Shown piece by piece: positions 7,737 to 14,785 of a stretch of 32,659 nucleotides of DNA (positions are counted from its first letter, which is position 1; the number at the start of each line of letters is the position of its first letter). Location: assembly GCA_021295695.1 (NCBI GenBank), contig JAGWBW010000022.1, positions 24,777 to 57,435 on the forward strand. Direction: 5' to 3'. Source of the DNA: Candidatus Latescibacterota bacterium. GTDB lineage: Bacteria > Latescibacterota > UBA2968. Under the pieces are notes generated by a model that saw only the letters and a program-made list of their open reading frames with translations, was not told where the DNA came from and made no database searches. The position numbers and the translations under genes were made by a program.

Positions 7737-8978
7737 ATGAACCGACTTCTTTTGCGTAGTATCTGTCTAATTCTCGCGCTGCCCATAAGCATCATGGCAG
7801 AAGACCACAAGCCGGCACCCAAAATTAAAATCACGGGATACGGTGAACTCATCTACTCCCACTTCGATTACGGTCCCGACCAGAAAAGCGGCCCAGCGGG
7901 TTCGCCGCCAGATAGCCGCGCCACCATAGACATTGCGCGTTTGGCACTCGAAATGGAAATCCGCCTGCTGCGCGGTGTCGAACTGGAAACCGAAGTGGAA
8001 ATCGAACACGGCGGTACGGGCGGCGCCCTCGAAATCGAATACGAGGAATTTGGCGAATACGAAACCGAAGTGGAAAAAGGCGGGGAAGTCATCCTCGAAG
8101 AACTCTACATCAAACGCGAATTTAGCGACGCCTTCAACATCCGCCTGGGCCACTTCTACGTCGCGGTGGGCCTCACCACAGAGCAATACCACCCCACGGA
8201 CTTTTTCGGCACCCGCCGCCCCGAATCGGAAACCGCGATTATACCGGCAATATGGCACGAGACAGGTATTGAAATCAGTGGTCATACCAATCGCCTGACC
8301 TATCAACTCCAACTCGTCAACGGCTTAGACGCCACGGGCTTCAATTCGCAAAACTGGATTGTGGGCGGGCATCAAACGCGCTTTGAAGAAGTCCGCGCAA
8401 CCAACATGGCCCTTGTGGGCCGATTGGACTACCACCTCATTGATGGTCTCACCCTGGGCGTATCGGGCTATCGCGGCAACAGCGCCGACAACCGCCCCAA
8501 ACCCGACATGAAAGATACGGACGCCTACGTATCCATTTTTGACGTCCACGCTGTGCTGCGATACAATCGCTTCCGCGCACAGGGCATGTACCTCTACGGA
8601 AACCTGCAAAATGCAGACATTGTCAGCGAGCGCAACCGCACATTGTCCAACAACCTCGACGTCTTGAGAACGCCCGTTGCCAGTGCAGCGTACGCATTTT
8701 ACGCCGAAGCCGGTTACGACATCATGCCCTTTTTCACTTCGCGCAAGGAGGATCAATGCCATTTGTTCTTTCGATTTGACAGCTACGACACAATGGCCAA
8801 AATGCCACAAAACTTTTTTGACAACCCGCGCTTCCAACGCCGCGTTTACACACTTGGTCTCAACTACACCATGGGCAATGCCGTCGTCCTGAAAGGCGAC
8901 TATGCCATGCGGCGCCTGGGCGCGGGCAACTTCAACGGCGAAAACACCGCCAGTTTTGCACTCGGTTTTCAATTCTAA
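7737..8978 (+). CDS. outer-membrane porin-like beta-barrel protein
   Basis: A 413-residue protein predicted to form an outer-membrane barrel. The ATG at 7737 is preceded by GGGGAGGT at close spacing; the open frame upstream encodes nothing signal-like. A signal peptide of about 21 residues (hydrophobic LICLILALPISIMA-type core, cleavage after Ala21) leads into alternating polar and hydrophobic strands, and the protein ends in phenylalanine (LGFQF), as outer-membrane barrels do. Residues 82-122 are strikingly rich in glutamate (16 of 41, no aspartate), arranged as E-x-E strands, which could bind cations. It begins a three-gene set with imelysin and di-haem oxidoreductase lipoproteins, so a role in iron or haem passage is likely by context. 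It resembles phosphate-selective or general porins in fold only, and the substrate is not established. Confidence 0.8.
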   Translation: MNRLLLRSICLILALPISIMAEDHKPAPKIKITGYGELIYSHFDYGPDQKSGPAGSPPDSRATIDIARLALEMEIRLLRGVELETEVEIEHGGTGGALEIEYEEFGEYETEVEKGGEVILEELYIKREFSDAFNIRLGHFYVAVGLTTEQYHPTDFFGTRRPESETAIIPAIWHETGIEISGHTNRLTYQLQLVNGLDATGFNSQNWIVGGHQTRFEEVRATNMALVGRLDYHLIDGLTLGVSGYRGNSADNRPKPDMKDTDAYVSIFDVHAVLRYNRFRAQGMYLYGNLQNADIVSERNRTLSNNLDVLRTPVASAAYAFYAEAGYDIMPFFTSRKEDQCHLFFRFDSYDTMAKMPQNFFDNPRFQRRVYTLGLNYTMGNAVVLKGDYAMRRLGAGNFNGENTASFALGFQF

Positions 8979-8996
8979 TTTTTACGGAGACTCACC

Positions 8997-10064
8997 ATGA
9001 AACACATTACCCTCAGTATCATCCTCGCCTTTTCCCTCGCGGCCTGCAGCAGCGACGACAACCCCGTCGCGCCAGAACCAGAACCCGATTCCGGATATGA
9101 TTTTTCACCCATCTTGACCGACTTTTCCGACAAAACAGTTATCCCGACCTACAAAGACCTCGCCAACGTCGCCACAGAACTCCTCACCGCGGTGCAAAAT
9201 CTCAAAACCAATCCCTCGGCAGCCACATTGGCAACAGCCCGTGCAAAATGGGTAGCCTCGCGTACTCCCTGGGAAAAAAGCGAGGGCTTTTTGTTCGGCC
9301 CCGTTGATTTTAGCGGCTTTGATCCCGCGCTGGATTCCTGGCCGGTCAACCGCACGGATCTCGAAGGCGTCCTGGGCAGCAGCGATCCCCTGACCAAAAC
9401 ATCCGTAAACAACCTCGCCAACGAACTCAAGGGATTTCACACCATTGAATTCTTGCTCTTTGACGAAGGCGGCAGCAAAACCATCGAAGACTTCACCCCG
9501 CGCCAATACGATTATTTGATCGCGGCAACAGAATTGCTCAAAGATGCGGCAGTATCGCTTCACACCAGTTGGATTGCCTCCGGCGAAAACTTCCGCGCAC
9601 AGGTGGTCAATGCCGGCGCGGGAAGCAGTACTTACACCACGCAAAAAGCCGCTGTCCAGGAAATGGTCAACGGCATGATTGGCATTGCCGACGAAGTCGG
9701 AAACGGCAAAATTGCCGATCCCTTTACCGAGCAAGACACGCGCCTGGTGGAATCGCAATTCAGCTTTAACTCCCTCCTCGATTTCCAGGACAACATGCGC
9801 AGCATTCAAAATGTTTACCTGGGTGGGTACAATGTTGAAGCAGCGGGCCTCGATGAATTTGTCAAAAGCAAAGACTCCGCCCTCGACCAGCGTTTCCAGG
9901 CTGAAATTCAGGCAGCCATCACAGAAATTGGCAAAATCTCTTTCCCATTCCGCGACGCCCTCGCCACCGATGCCGCGCAAATAACAGCAGCGCAACAGGC
10001 TATTGCAACCGTGCAACAAACACTCGAAGGCGATATTATGTCTCTGGTATTGGCAGAACAATAA
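8997..10064 (+). CDS. imelysin-family (M75-like) lipoprotein
   Basis: A 355-residue secreted protein with a lipoprotein signal: a hydrophobic stretch and lipobox LAAC (Cys17), followed by SSDD, so it is predicted to be membrane-anchored. The imelysin hallmarks are visible: PWEKSEGFLFGPVDFSGFDPALDSWP near residue 93, and the GxHxxE motif as GFHTIE at residues 146-151. Two helical-bundle halves are expected, and the length is normal. Imelysin proteins are iron-regulated and thought to bind iron or haem; peptidase activity was proposed historically but is doubtful. It starts 18 bases after the porin gene with GGAGA upstream and is followed by the di-haem oxidoreductase, a recurrent arrangement with imelysins. 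Confidence 0.9.
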   Translation: MKHITLSIILAFSLAACSSDDNPVAPEPEPDSGYDFSPILTDFSDKTVIPTYKDLANVATELLTAVQNLKTNPSAATLATARAKWVASRTPWEKSEGFLFGPVDFSGFDPALDSWPVNRTDLEGVLGSSDPLTKTSVNNLANELKGFHTIEFLLFDEGGSKTIEDFTPRQYDYLIAATELLKDAAVSLHTSWIASGENFRAQVVNAGAGSSTYTTQKAAVQEMVNGMIGIADEVGNGKIADPFTEQDTRLVESQFSFNSLLDFQDNMRSIQNVYLGGYNVEAAGLDEFVKSKDSALDQRFQAEIQAAITEIGKISFPFRDALATDAAQITAAQQAIATVQQTLEGDIMSLVLAEQ

Positions 10065-10073
10065 AAAGAACCG

Positions 10074-10090
10074 ATAGGGCATCGCCCTAT
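10074..10090 (+). other. intercistronic hairpin
   Basis: ATAGGGC, ATC, GCCCTAT: a seven-pair perfect stem with a three-base loop, between the imelysin and oxidoreductase genes. It has no T run, so it is more likely an mRNA-stabilising element or weak processing site than a terminator. Confidence 0.35.
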
Positions 10091-10146
10091 TGACCGAGTT
10101 TGCATCATCTTTTACTTTTTTCAAATCAGATCAAGAGTTTATACTC

Positions 10147-11523
10147 GTGAAAATACATCTTTTATGCACCACTGCCGCAATGCTGTTCTCCTTTGCGTGC
10201 AGCAGCAAAAATCCCGTTGCACCCACTCCCTCGGAGGACAGCGCTTTATCTGGCGGGCAGGCAACCGTCTTTGACGCATCCAGCCAGGCTTTTGAAATGC
10301 CCATACCAACACTCTCGCCCGACGAACTCGACAAATTTTTTGCGGGTGACACCGCCTTTGAACAGGTCTTTGTCACGGCCCCTGCAGAGCTCAATCCCGG
10401 CTTAGGTCCCGTGTTTAGCCACACATCTTGCGTGGGATGTCATCTGCGCGACGGACGAGGACGCGGTGCATTCGGCTCTGAACCGCCCTTTGTCGGCTCC
10501 ATGCTCATGCGCGTCAGCCTGCCAGGATTCACCCCGCACGGCGGCCCTGTACCCGTTCCCGGCTTTGGCGTCCAACTCGGTGACCGCGCAAACTTTGGTG
10601 TCGTACTCGAAGCGCGTGTTCAAGTTAGCTTTTATGAAACAACGGAAACCCTATCCGATGGCGAAGAAGTTTACTTAAAACACCCCATCTACACCATTGT
10701 TGACGCATATCAGCCACTGCCCGCAGGCGTACTCCTGTCCGCGCGCATGGCCCCGCCCGTATTTGGACGCGGCCTCCTGGAAGCCATTCCCGAGTCCGAT
10801 ATTCTCGCCCTATCAGATCCCGGAGATGCCAACGGAGACGGCATATCGGGCCGCCCCAATTATGTGTATAATTTCCGAACGGGCCAAAGAGAACTGGGGC
10901 GCTTTGGACTGAAAGCCAACAACCCCGATCTCTTGCAGCAGACCGCCGGCGCATACAACGAAGACATGGGCGTTACCAACCCCTATTTCCCTCGGGAATC
11001 CGTATCCGGCCAACCCCAGCACGACGGCCGCAACGACGATCCGGAAATCCTACAGGAAACACTGGACATCACCACATTTTACTTACAAACCCTCGCCGTA
11101 CCCGCTCGGCGTCTGTGGGACGACCCACAGGCATTGCAAGGCGAAGCACTCTTTGAATCAACCGGTTGTGCAAATTGCCATACCACCACATTTAAAACAG
11201 GCAACCACAGCATCTCGTCACTATCGGATCAAATCATTCATCCCTACACCGATTTGTTGCTCCACGACATGGGCGAAGTCCTCGCGGATAATCGCCCGGA
11301 CTTTGAAGCCGATGGCCGCGAGTGGAAAACGACTCCACTATGGGGCATTGGACTCACGGAAACCGTCAGCGGCGTTCCGGCTTACTTACACGATGGCAGA
11401 GCCAGAACCTTGCTCGAAGCCATTATGTTCCACGGCGGCGAAGCCGAACAATCGCGCGAAGCCGTGCGCAACTTATCCAAAACAGACCGCGACGCATTGC
11501 TCGCCTTTTTGCAATCCTTGTAG
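10147..11523 (+). CDS. di-haem oxidoreductase (DHOR/DUF1111) lipoprotein
   Basis: A 458-residue c-type cytochrome-like protein. Two haem-attachment motifs are present, CVGCH at residues 95-99 and CANCH at 341-345. The C-terminal family block TTPLWGIG, AYLHDGRARTLLEAIMFHGGEA is intact. The start is put at the GTG giving VKIHLLCTTAAMLFSFAC, because this yields a proper lipoprotein signal with lipobox FSFAC. The frame stays open from a TTG at 10090, but that would add a non-signal extension across the hairpin. The family is annotated as thiol oxidoreductase or related to di-haem peroxidases, and its true substrate is uncertain. Pairing with an imelysin protein suggests periplasmic redox handling of iron or haem. 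A bidirectional terminator follows at once. Confidence 0.9.
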   Translation: MKIHLLCTTAAMLFSFACSSKNPVAPTPSEDSALSGGQATVFDASSQAFEMPIPTLSPDELDKFFAGDTAFEQVFVTAPAELNPGLGPVFSHTSCVGCHLRDGRGRGAFGSEPPFVGSMLMRVSLPGFTPHGGPVPVPGFGVQLGDRANFGVVLEARVQVSFYETTETLSDGEEVYLKHPIYTIVDAYQPLPAGVLLSARMAPPVFGRGLLEAIPESDILALSDPGDANGDGISGRPNYVYNFRTGQRELGRFGLKANNPDLLQQTAGAYNEDMGVTNPYFPRESVSGQPQHDGRNDDPEILQETLDITTFYLQTLAVPARRLWDDPQALQGEALFESTGCANCHTTTFKTGNHSISSLSDQIIHPYTDLLLHDMGEVLADNRPDFEADGREWKTTPLWGIGLTETVSGVPAYLHDGRARTLLEAIMFHGGEAEQSREAVRNLSKTDRDALLAFLQSL

Positions 11524-11532
11524 CGTTCTGCA

Positions 11533-11573
11533 CAAAAAAAAGTGCCCTCAGATGCTGAGGGCACTTTTTGTGT
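11533..11573. terminator. bidirectional intrinsic terminator
   Basis: GTGCCCTCAG (11542-11551), ATG loop, CTGAGGGCAC (11555-11564), flanked by an A run on the left and TTTTT on the right, so it works in both directions. It separates the plus-strand oxidoreductase from the converging ferritin gene. Confidence 0.88.
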
Positions 11574-11588
11574 ACATCGCCTTATCTC

Positions 11589-12068
11589 TCATCCCATATC
11601 TCGATCCAATAAAAATAACCCATAAGCGTCATCGCCCACCAGCTTCAACTTTTGCACAATACTGCTGATTTGGGCCTCCTCTTCTACCTGTTTCTCGATA
11701 AACCACTTCAAGAAAATCTCCGTTGCATGGTCGCGCTCATTCAGCGCGAGATCGACCAGATCATTAATCATCTCACTGGATTTCTGCTCTTGCCGATGAG
11801 CGTCTTCAAAAACCTCCAGAGGAGATGCCCACTCAGAAGGTGGTTCGGCGATCTGCTTGAGCAGGACCCGACAATTTCGCGCATTGATATAATCCACGAT
11901 CTTGAGCGCGTGCTGCCGTTCTTCCTTGTATTGCTCGCGCATATAATTGGCAAATCCGTTCAGATTTACCCCGTGAAAATACGTCTCCATGGCGAGATAG
12001 TGAAACGCCGAATGGAACTCAAAATTGAGTTGTTCGTTTAACGCCATGAGGACCTTTTTGGGAATCAT
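11589..12068 (-). CDS. ferritin (first of a divergent pair)
   Basis: A 159-residue non-haem ferritin that should oxidise Fe(II) and store ferric mineral in a 24-subunit shell. The four-helix bundle and ferroxidase residues are visible: NEQLNFEFHSAFHYLAME in helix A, YKEERQHALKI in helix B, EVFEDAHRQEQ in helix C and EKQVEEEAQ in helix D. I chose the ATG giving MIPKKVLMALNEQLN because family members start there; the in-frame codons further upstream include an ATG that directly abuts the AGGAGG ribosome site. The spacing from AGGAGG to the chosen ATG is long (13 bases), so an earlier codon cannot be excluded. A hairpin precedes the ribosome site at 12093-12108. It is divergent from a second ferritin. 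Confidence 0.93.
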   Translation of the reverse strand: MIPKKVLMALNEQLNFEFHSAFHYLAMETYFHGVNLNGFANYMREQYKEERQHALKIVDYINARNCRVLLKQIAEPPSEWASPLEVFEDAHRQEQKSSEMINDLVDLALNERDHATEIFLKWFIEKQVEEEAQISSIVQKLKLVGDDAYGLFLLDRDMG

Positions 12069-12092
12069 AATAAAAAACATACCTCCTGTCGG

Positions 12093-12108
12093 GTGGCCCA
12101 TAGGCCAC
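12093..12108 (-). promoter_or_regulatory. hairpin just upstream of the ferritin ribosome site
   Basis: GTGGCC, four-base loop, GGCCAC, ending about six bases before the AGGAGG of the leftward ferritin. A six-pair GC-rich stem so near the ribosome site may influence translation. Confidence 0.3.
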
Positions 12109-12250
12109 ACTGGGGTAGCCAAATACTCCGCGTTTAGAAACTGTTAAAGTTTTACGCAATTTTGCCAAAAGAATCAATAGAAAAATGCCATATACCATTG
12201 GGAATTTTTTCTCCTAAACAAAGTAAAATCAAATAGTTATTTTTAATAGG

Positions 12251-12285
12251 TTGACAAAATCCATATTTTTTTTATACTTATCCCC
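12251..12285 (+). promoter_or_regulatory. sigma70 promoter of the rightward ferritin
   Basis: TTGACA (12251-12256) and TATACT (12273-12278) are 16 bases apart, predicting a start near 12285. This leaves a 46-base leader before the proposed ATT start, and it excludes the upstream TTG at 12289 as a useful initiation codon because no ribosome site would fit before it. Confidence 0.7.
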
Positions 12286-12330
12286 CCCTTGGTACAGCTT
12301 TTTTCTTCCCTATCGCAACAGGAGGATGCC

Positions 12331-12849
12331 ATTATCAACACAAAAATAACCGCCGCGCTCAATGCACAACTCAATATGGAATATTACTCGGCATATAGTT
12401 ATCTGGCAATGTCCGCGTATTTTCTCACGGAAAACCTCAATGGCTTCGCCCATTGGATGCGCGTTCAAGCCCAGGAAGAACTCACCCATGGCATGAAGAT
12501 ATACGATTTTCTCGACGACCGCGAGGCCGATATACGCCTCAGCACCATTGATACCCCAAAACAAAGTTGGGACAGCCCTCTGGAAGTATTTGAAGATACC
12601 CTTGCCCAGGAGCAAAAAGTCTCTCAAAGCATTTACAACATTGCCGATCTCGCCCTGTCCGAAAGAGACCATGCCACCCACACCTTTCTCCAGTGGTTTA
12701 TCACCGAACAAGTCGAAGAAGAAGCCATTGTCAAGGAAGTGATCGATACGCTCAAACTGGTCGGCATAAAGGGCAACGGCTTGTTCTTGCTCGACCGAGA
12801 CCTCGCCCAGCGAGGACTCAACGGCACGGATACTACCGAGGGCCAGTAG
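12331..12849 (+). CDS. ferritin (second of the pair), probable ATT start
   Basis: A 172-residue ferritin with the expected segments: NAQLNMEYYSAYSYLAMSAYF, RVQAQEELTHGMKIYDFL, EVFEDTLAQEQK and TEQVEEEAIVKEV, which hold the ferroxidase glutamates and histidine. The C-terminus is about 13 residues longer than in the first ferritin. No ATG, GTG or suitable TTG is in frame near the expected start. A strong AGGAGG (12320-12325) lies five bases before an in-frame ATT at 12331. Aligning the two ferritins puts that ATT exactly opposite the Met of the neighbour (MIPKKVLMALNEQLN against IINTKITAALNAQLN). Initiation at ATT is therefore the simplest reading. A base error turning ATG into ATT is the alternative. 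Confidence 0.9.
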   Translation: MINTKITAALNAQLNMEYYSAYSYLAMSAYFLTENLNGFAHWMRVQAQEELTHGMKIYDFLDDREADIRLSTIDTPKQSWDSPLEVFEDTLAQEQKVSQSIYNIADLALSERDHATHTFLQWFITEQVEEEAIVKEVIDTLKLVGIKGNGLFLLDRDLAQRGLNGTDTTEGQ

Positions 12850-13350
12850 CAACTCTGTAACTTGTTAAACAAGAGTTATTTATTGACAAATAAAATTCTA
12901 TTTATTATTTTCTCTCAACATGCCAATAAGTATTTCATTAAAAAAACTAACAAAATAGGACCTTGAATTTCAAAATATCAGGAGAATGGCATAGAAAAAG
13001 AGTTGCATTTCAAAACTGAATCAGCTATCTTGTCTGCCCAAGTATTATTTTTCCCCTCAATACTTGCCCCACACACTATGATTTGGTCGAACACACCGCT
13101 CCCCTGCGGCTCGTGATCGTTTCCCCATCCAGATCAACTCCCCAAAGTAACACTCCCCGAACCTACGTTGTCACATAATCAGGCCATTGGTCTCCCCATG
13201 ATCTAATGTGTCATATATTCTGGCAACAACCGATTCTCTCCTATACAGGAGTCGGAAGGTGTCACAGCGTATGTTATTGTACACCTTTGACGAGTTGAAA
13301 AACAAGACACTCGATCAAGAGAGTCGTTTTCTCAGTCACGGGGGAAATAC
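12850..13350. other. 501-base gap before the sigma factor gene
   Basis: No protein gene is supported. The left third is AT-rich and contains a weak hairpin with arms AACTCT and AGAGTT just after the ferritin stop, and TTGACA (12883-12888) with TTATTT 16 bases further on, a possible rightward promoter without an obvious gene. The rest has normal base composition. It includes small inverted repeats, such as CTCCT/AGGAG near 13234-13247 and GGTGT/ACACC near 13257-13284. These may belong to a structured leader of the sigma factor mRNA, but I recognise no known RNA. Confidence 0.4.
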
Positions 13351-14232
13351 ATGTCTGCCGCACTCATGAGATCCAGCACCTCAACCAGAACAAATGGAGG
13401 CAGTAGTTCTGCACTGGAACTCTATTTCAAAGACATCGCCTATAGCGAATTGCTCACGCCACAAGAAGAAATTGATCTGGCCAAACGCATTCGCGCAGGA
13501 GATCGCAAAAGTCTCAATAAAATGATCGAATCCAATTTGCGATTTGTCATTACCATAGCCAAAGAATATCAAGGACGTGGCCTGCTCCTTGAAGACCTCA
13601 TTGCCGAAGGGAACATGGGGCTTGTTCGCGCGGCCACCCGCTATGACGAAACCGTTGGTGTCAAATTCACCACGTATGGAGTCTGGTGGATTCGGCAGGG
13701 CATCTTATCGGCATTGGCAGAAAAAGCCCGTATGGTGCGACTGCCCGTCAACAAAATCAAACACCTGAGCAAATTGGAACGCATATCCGCAGAACTCAAA
13801 CAATCGCTGGGACGCGAACCGCGCATCGAAGAAATCGCTGCACAGGCCGAATTGCACCCCAAGCAAGTGCAAGACCTCCTCAGCGCTTCGCGGTGGCATG
13901 TTTCATACGACATGCCCTTTGAAGACGGCCCTGACACCAGCTTGCTGGAAATGTTGTCAGACAAAGATCAAGAAAGCCCCGAAGAGGCCATGCTCGAAAG
14001 CTCTATGGCAGAGGAAATACGCGCTGCGCTCAACACACTGGCCCCGCGCGATGCCCGCGTGTTGCGTCTCTATTTTGGCATTAACAGCGGTGAAACAATG
14101 ACGCTGGAGCAAATTGGCAACATCCTCAACTTGACCAAAGAGCGCGTGCGCCAAATACGCGACAAAGCCCTGGCAGCACTCAAACATCCCTCTCGTATGC
14201 GAAAAATGAGAACCTTACTCATGGAGAACTGA
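13351..14232 (+). CDS. short sigma70-family factor (RpoD/RpoS-like)
   Basis: A 293-residue RNA polymerase sigma factor with regions 1.2, 2, 3 and 4 but no region 1.1 or long non-conserved insert. Region 1.2 reads ALELYFKDIAYSELLTPQEEIDLAKRI-like. Region 2 has ESNLRFVITIAKEYQGRGLLLEDLIAEGNMGLVRA, and KFTTYGVWWIRQGILSAL covers the -10 recognition and melting residues. Region 4 ends in TLEQIGNILNLTKERVRQIRDKALAAL, the -35 helix-turn-helix. ATG at 13351 follows GGGGGA. This short architecture is seen in the primary sigma factor of some phyla such as Bacteroidota and in group 2 factors elsewhere, so either the housekeeping or an alternative role is possible. The VOC gene follows after four bases. 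Confidence 0.93.
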   Translation: MSAALMRSSTSTRTNGGSSSALELYFKDIAYSELLTPQEEIDLAKRIRAGDRKSLNKMIESNLRFVITIAKEYQGRGLLLEDLIAEGNMGLVRAATRYDETVGVKFTTYGVWWIRQGILSALAEKARMVRLPVNKIKHLSKLERISAELKQSLGREPRIEEIAAQAELHPKQVQDLLSASRWHVSYDMPFEDGPDTSLLEMLSDKDQESPEEAMLESSMAEEIRAALNTLAPRDARVLRLYFGINSGETMTLEQIGNILNLTKERVRQIRDKALAALKHPSRMRKMRTLLMEN

Positions 14233-14236
14233 TCCG

Positions 14237-14635
14237 GTGGCCAATCGCACGGACTCGGCTGGCATGAGCATCACCCGCGTCAGCCACATCACATTGGTTA
14301 CAGGGAACCTCGAGCGCGCATCGGCATTTTACGAAAAACTTTTGGGGTTGCAACCCATTCCCCGGCCAGATTACGATTTTGCAGGTGCCTGGTATCGCTG
14401 TGGCGACCTCGAAATCCACCTGATCCTCGCCGAAGAATACCCCCGTCCCTCGCGCCGACACATCGCCTTTGAAGTCTCCGACTTCGATCGCGTCATCACC
14501 TCGCTCGACCGCGAACGCGTGCGCGTGGCATCCGGTCCCGGCGTTCGCCCACACGACGGCACGCGCTATGTTTTCGTACACGACCCGGATGGCAACCTCA
14601 TCGAAATCGGTCGTCCGGGAAAACCTGAGGAGTAA
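14237..14635 (+). CDS. VOC-family (glyoxalase-like) protein
   Basis: A 132-residue single-domain vicinal-oxygen-chelate protein. The fold motifs are RVSHITLVTGNLERASAFYEKLLGL, then RRHIAFEVSDFDRVITSL, and FVHDPDGNLIEIGRPG. The two histidines and the last glutamate (LIEI) are the usual metal ligands. GTG at 14237 is used because GGAG of the preceding gene's end is about ten bases upstream; an internal ATG at 14264 lacks a ribosome site. It lies four bases after the sigma factor stop, so the two are probably co-transcribed and end at the terminator at 14675. Members of this fold include glyoxalases, dioxygenases and fosfomycin-resistance proteins, and nothing here decides the substrate. Confidence 0.85.
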   Translation: MANRTDSAGMSITRVSHITLVTGNLERASAFYEKLLGLQPIPRPDYDFAGAWYRCGDLEIHLILAEEYPRPSRRHIAFEVSDFDRVITSLDRERVRVASGPGVRPHDGTRYVFVHDPDGNLIEIGRPGKPEE

Positions 14636-14640
14636 GGGGA

Positions 14641-14660
14641 CTCACACAGAGACACAAAGA
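14641..14660 (-). repeat. TCTTTGTG dispersed repeat, copy 3
   Basis: CTCACACAGAGACACAAAGA, the inverted and shorter form of the unit, six bases after the VOC gene stop and before the terminator. Confidence 0.7.
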
Positions 14661-14674
14661 AAAAATAAAATACG

Positions 14675-14712
14675 ACAGGTCGCGATCCCTTGAGACCGCG
14701 GCCTGTTTTTTG
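14675..14712 (+). terminator. intrinsic terminator after the sigma factor operon
   Basis: ACAGG-T-CGCG (14675-14684) pairs with CGCG-G-CCTGT (14697-14706), followed by TTTTTT. It ends the sigma factor and VOC transcript. Confidence 0.75.
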
Positions 14713-14744
14713 TGCTTAGCAACCACCCCAACCTCTCACCCTTC

Positions 14745-14774
14745 ATCTGTGTCCATCTGCGTCCATCTGCGGAT
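14745..14774 (+). repeat. 10-bp-period short repeat
   Basis: Three units of the form ATCTGTGTCC, ATCTGCGTCC and ATCTGCGGAT lie just beyond the end of the minus-strand oxidoreductase gene. It is built like the TCTTTGTG element (short period, gene end) but the unit differs. Only one copy is in the window. Confidence 0.55.
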
Positions 14775-14785
14775 GCTTTTGCCTC

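Noticed and set aside
9105-10124. A 339-codon open frame on the minus strand
   Set aside because: It is exactly antisense to the imelysin gene, which has a lipobox and the GFHTIE motif; the antisense frame has no recognisable domain.
12289-12330. TTG at 12289 as ferritin start
   Set aside because: It falls about four bases after the predicted transcription start and has no ribosome site; the strong AGGAGG lies downstream of it.
12310-12852. A 180-codon open frame on the minus strand
   Set aside because: It is the mirror of the second ferritin and has no domain of its own.
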